Positions 60,882 through 64,000 of a stretch of DNA of 64,000 nt are shown here, piece by piece (position 1 is the stretch's first letter; every line of letters begins with the position of its first letter). Below the pieces are notes generated by a model. The model was not told the DNA's origin. It made no database searches and saw only the letters and a program-made list of their open reading frames with translations. This DNA is from GCA-2748575 sp965222725. Its GTDB lineage: Bacteria; Pseudomonadota; Gammaproteobacteria; Pseudomonadales; Ketobacteraceae. The stretch lies in NCBI GenBank assembly GCA_965222725.1, contig OZ244969.1:3224001-3288000 (forward strand). Direction: 5' to 3'. A program made the translations under genes and the position numbers.

Positions 60882-61682
60882 ATGATTGCGAAAAAGCATA
60901 TCCGGTTTATTCAAAGTCAGCTCAAGCGGGACGGATTCAGGCCCGGGGTTATCGATGGCATTTATGGCGCCAATACCGAATCAGCGCTGATCCGTGCCGG
61001 CGTTAATGATGCCTATCCCAAAAAACGCAAACTGGCGCAATACATTCAGAGCCTGGCAAAAAAGCATCATGTGGATTGCGGTGAGCCCGATGCTTTCTGG
61101 GGGCCGCAGACCGAATTTGCCTTTGATCAGTTGTATGAGCTGCTGGAGCTGGATCAGGAACCCCGGATATGGCGGCCCGAAGATATTGAAGCCAATGCCA
61201 TCAACCCCAACGGCTGGCCCAGGCAAACACCGGAAGACAGCCTGCGGGCCTTTTACGGGGATGTTAATCAGCATCAGGTGCGTCTGGAGTTGCCGTATCC
61301 CCACAAACTGGCCTGGAACACCCGGCAGGTGGTGAACAGCTATTTCTGCCATGAGAAAGTTCACGACAGTCTGAAACGGGTGCTCACCAAAGTCTTTGAG
61401 CATTATGGCCCCGATGGCATTCGCTCCCTGAATCTGGATCTGTGGGGCGGTTGTCTTAATGTGCGTAAAATGCGTGGTGGCAATCGTTATTCCATGCACA
61501 GCTGGGGAATTGCAGTGGATTATGATCCGGAGCATAACCAGTATCGCTGGGGGGCAGACCGTGCTGCATTTGCCCGCCCGGAATATGACGAGTGGTGGCG
61601 TTGCTGGGAATCGGAAGGTTGGGTCAGTCTTGGCCGGTTAAGGAATTTTGACTGGATGCATATTCAGGCGGCTGTGCTCTGA
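60882..61682 (+). CDS. peptidoglycan-binding M15 peptidase
   Basis: A 266-residue protein without a signal peptide. Two peptidoglycan-binding-like repeats come first (DGFRPGVIDGIYGANTESAL and CGEPDAFWGPQTEFAF), then an M15 D-Ala-D-Ala or L-Ala-D-Glu peptidase domain with SMHSWGIAVDYDPEHN and DWMHIQ, the usual His/Asp/His zinc site. Cytosolic M15 enzymes of this form are typical of phage endolysins or of effectors exported by other routes. No other phage genes are present. It follows the hybrid kinase by 64 bases. Confidence 0.85.
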   Translation: MIAKKHIRFIQSQLKRDGFRPGVIDGIYGANTESALIRAGVNDAYPKKRKLAQYIQSLAKKHHVDCGEPDAFWGPQTEFAFDQLYELLELDQEPRIWRPEDIEANAINPNGWPRQTPEDSLRAFYGDVNQHQVRLELPYPHKLAWNTRQVVNSYFCHEKVHDSLKRVLTKVFEHYGPDGIRSLNLDLWGGCLNVRKMRGGNRYSMHSWGIAVDYDPEHNQYRWGADRAAFARPEYDEWWRCWESEGWVSLGRLRNFDWMHIQAAVL

Positions 61683-61698
61683 ACTGGTCCATAAGAAA

Positions 61699-61730
61699 CC
61701 TGGGCAATCTGTTCCGCAGCATTGCCCGGG
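61699..61730. terminator. hairpin between convergent M15 and fabV genes
   Basis: CCTGGGCAAT pairs with ATTGCCCGGG (one T-G pair) around a 12-base loop. It lies in the short gap between two convergent stops, with no T run; it could end either transcript. Confidence 0.4.
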
Positions 61731-61754
61731 CTTACACGTCAGATATCAATCACA

Positions 61755-62957
<1,203 letters not shown>

Positions 62958-63173
62958 TGATTGCCTCAATTAACTGTTTTCTGAGCAAAATTGTGTGAAC
63001 AGGCCCTTGCCAGTAAAGGCCCTCAAGCTTAGCCAAATTTGCCCATGGGTAAAAGAGTACACCCCGTGATCAAAAGGAAAGATTGCTACATTTTATGTCG
63101 GCTCAATTAGTGTGAACAGGCTCTGGTGTGCTTGCTATACTGGCAGTCCGTTTGAGATCAGCAGGGATGACGT

Positions 63174-64000
63174 ATGAGTGATAACCAGAGCGCAGATCAG
63201 TCCGCCGGATACTATCTGGTGTTGAATGCGGGAAGTTCATCAGTGAAGTTCGCCGGATATGCCGCCGGTACCCTGGAATGCCTGTTTCAGGGCCAGATAG
63301 ACGATAAGGGTGGTCAGGGAAGAAACGACGCGGTGCTGAAAGCAGAGCAGGGCGGCCGGAAAACGGAGCAACCGCTGGATCTGTCCCGTTATGATTCCGG
63401 TTTTTTGCCGGTGGCGCCGGTGCTGGAATGGCTGGAATCTGCGGGCCCCAAAGCCAGCCTGTTGGCCGTTGGTCACCGCGTGGTGCATGGCGGCGAGGCA
63501 TTTCAGGCACCGGTGATTGTGAATGCCGACGTTAGCGCCGCTATTGAATCCTGCCACCGTTTTGCGCCCCTCCATAATCCGGCCAACCTCCAGGGGATTA
63601 CCGATTGCCAGTCCCGCTACCCCGATCTGCCCCAGGTGGCGGTGTTTGATACCGCCTTCCACCAGACCCTGGATGCGGACCACTATCTTTATGCCGTGCC
63701 CCATGAATGGTATGAAAACCTGGGTGTAAGGCGTTACGGTTTTCACGGCACCAGCCACGAATACGTTTATCAGGAGGCAGAAAAGAGCCTGGGCCTGGCG
63801 GCAAACAGTGGCGCTTTTATTACCCTGCATCTGGGTAATGGCTGCAGTGCCGCGGCCATTGAAAACGGCAAAAGCGTGGATACCACCATGGGCCTGACAC
63901 CGCTGGAAGGCATGATGATGGGCACCCGTTGTGGCGATATTGATCCCGGCCTGCCGGAATACCTGTGCCAGCAGCTGGATTGCAGTATTGCCGACTTGAC
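63174..64000 (+). CDS. ackA: acetate kinase, N-terminal part (runs off window)
   Basis: The first 275 residues of acetate kinase, open to the window edge. Marks are VLNAGSSSVKF, GHRVVHGGEAF (substrate Arg), VFDTAFHQTL (catalytic Asp), RRYGFHGTSHEYV (His), LHLGNGCSAAAI and MGTRCGDIDPG (catalytic Arg). It makes acetyl phosphate from acetate and ATP or the reverse. CAGGGATGACGT precedes the ATG. A pta gene may follow outside the window. Confidence 0.96.
   Translation, partial: MSDNQSADQSAGYYLVLNAGSSSVKFAGYAAGTLECLFQGQIDDKGGQGRNDAVLKAEQGGRKTEQPLDLSRYDSGFLPVAPVLEWLESAGPKASLLAVGHRVVHGGEAFQAPVIVNADVSAAIESCHRFAPLHNPANLQGITDCQSRYPDLPQVAVFDTAFHQTLDADHYLYAVPHEWYENLGVRRYGFHGTSHEYVYQEAEKSLGLAANSGAFITLHLGNGCSAAAIENGKSVDTTMGLTPLEGMMMGTRCGDIDPGLPEYLCQQLDCSIADL

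Overview
The window looks like chromosomal DNA of a free-living, probably marine, gammaproteobacterium of the Oceanospirillales/Pseudomonadales type (Marinobacter, Hahella, Ketobacter or Alcanivorax relatives). This is an inference from gene content: a Marinobacter-type fatty acyl-CoA reductase, FabV enoyl reductase, a FabR-like regulator, an AraC regulator beside a PF10118 hydrolase, many lipoproteins and a very large set of two-component and c-di-GMP proteins. Base composition is moderately GC-rich and even, except for an AT-richer stretch at about 5.7-9.3 kb. I see no rRNA, tRNA, CRISPR array, transposase or prophage block. Gene packing is tight, with many 1-4 nt start/stop overlaps and overlapping convergent 3' ends.

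Layout. 1-5.6 kb: a cut-off alpha/beta hydrolase, a methyltransferase, a 7TMR-DISM hybrid kinase, a lipoprotein lipase and a DUF4336 protein. 5.7-11.1 kb: a three-gene minus-strand operon that resembles an antibacterial effector module (a VasX-N-like/peptidoglycan-binding protein, a small protein and a large protein with a pore-like C-terminus), facing a small AT-rich membrane protein that is a candidate immunity gene. 11.3-16.7 kb: trxC, a TonB receptor with two HupE/UreJ-type permeases, and a divergent BlaI/M56 sensor pair. 16.8-24.3 kb: secreted and lipoprotein enzymes (amidohydrolase-like, metzincin-like, phosphoesterase, glycosidase-like). 25.2-30.2 kb: a two-domain fatty acyl-CoA reductase divergent from a FabR-like regulator, then a diguanylate cyclase. 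30.3-46.9 kb: mainly single housekeeping or accessory genes (MOSC, dodecin, thioesterase, DinB, subtilase-like lipoprotein, PETase-like lipoprotein, AEC and chromate transporters, a TetR regulator with an NTF2-like target, a YbaK deacylase).

47.1-60.8 kb is the most striking part: about 13.7 kb of same-strand signalling genes. The first operon encodes a stand-alone ethylene-receptor domain protein with the copper-ligand Cys and His, a PAS-PAS histidine kinase, a CHASE-domain protein and an Rcp1-like response regulator. The ethylene-domain and CHASE proteins have no kinase of their own and end in the same short C-terminal motif, so they look like two interchangeable receptor subunits for one kinase. 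Both sensor folds are those of plant hormone receptors (ethylene and cytokinin). A second block follows: a receiver-GGDEF-EAL protein, a lone receiver, a degenerate EAL-receiver protein, an NMT1/THI5-like lipoprotein and an 1178-residue hybrid kinase whose start overlaps the lipoprotein stop. A peptidoglycan M15 peptidase, fabV and the start of ackA close the window.
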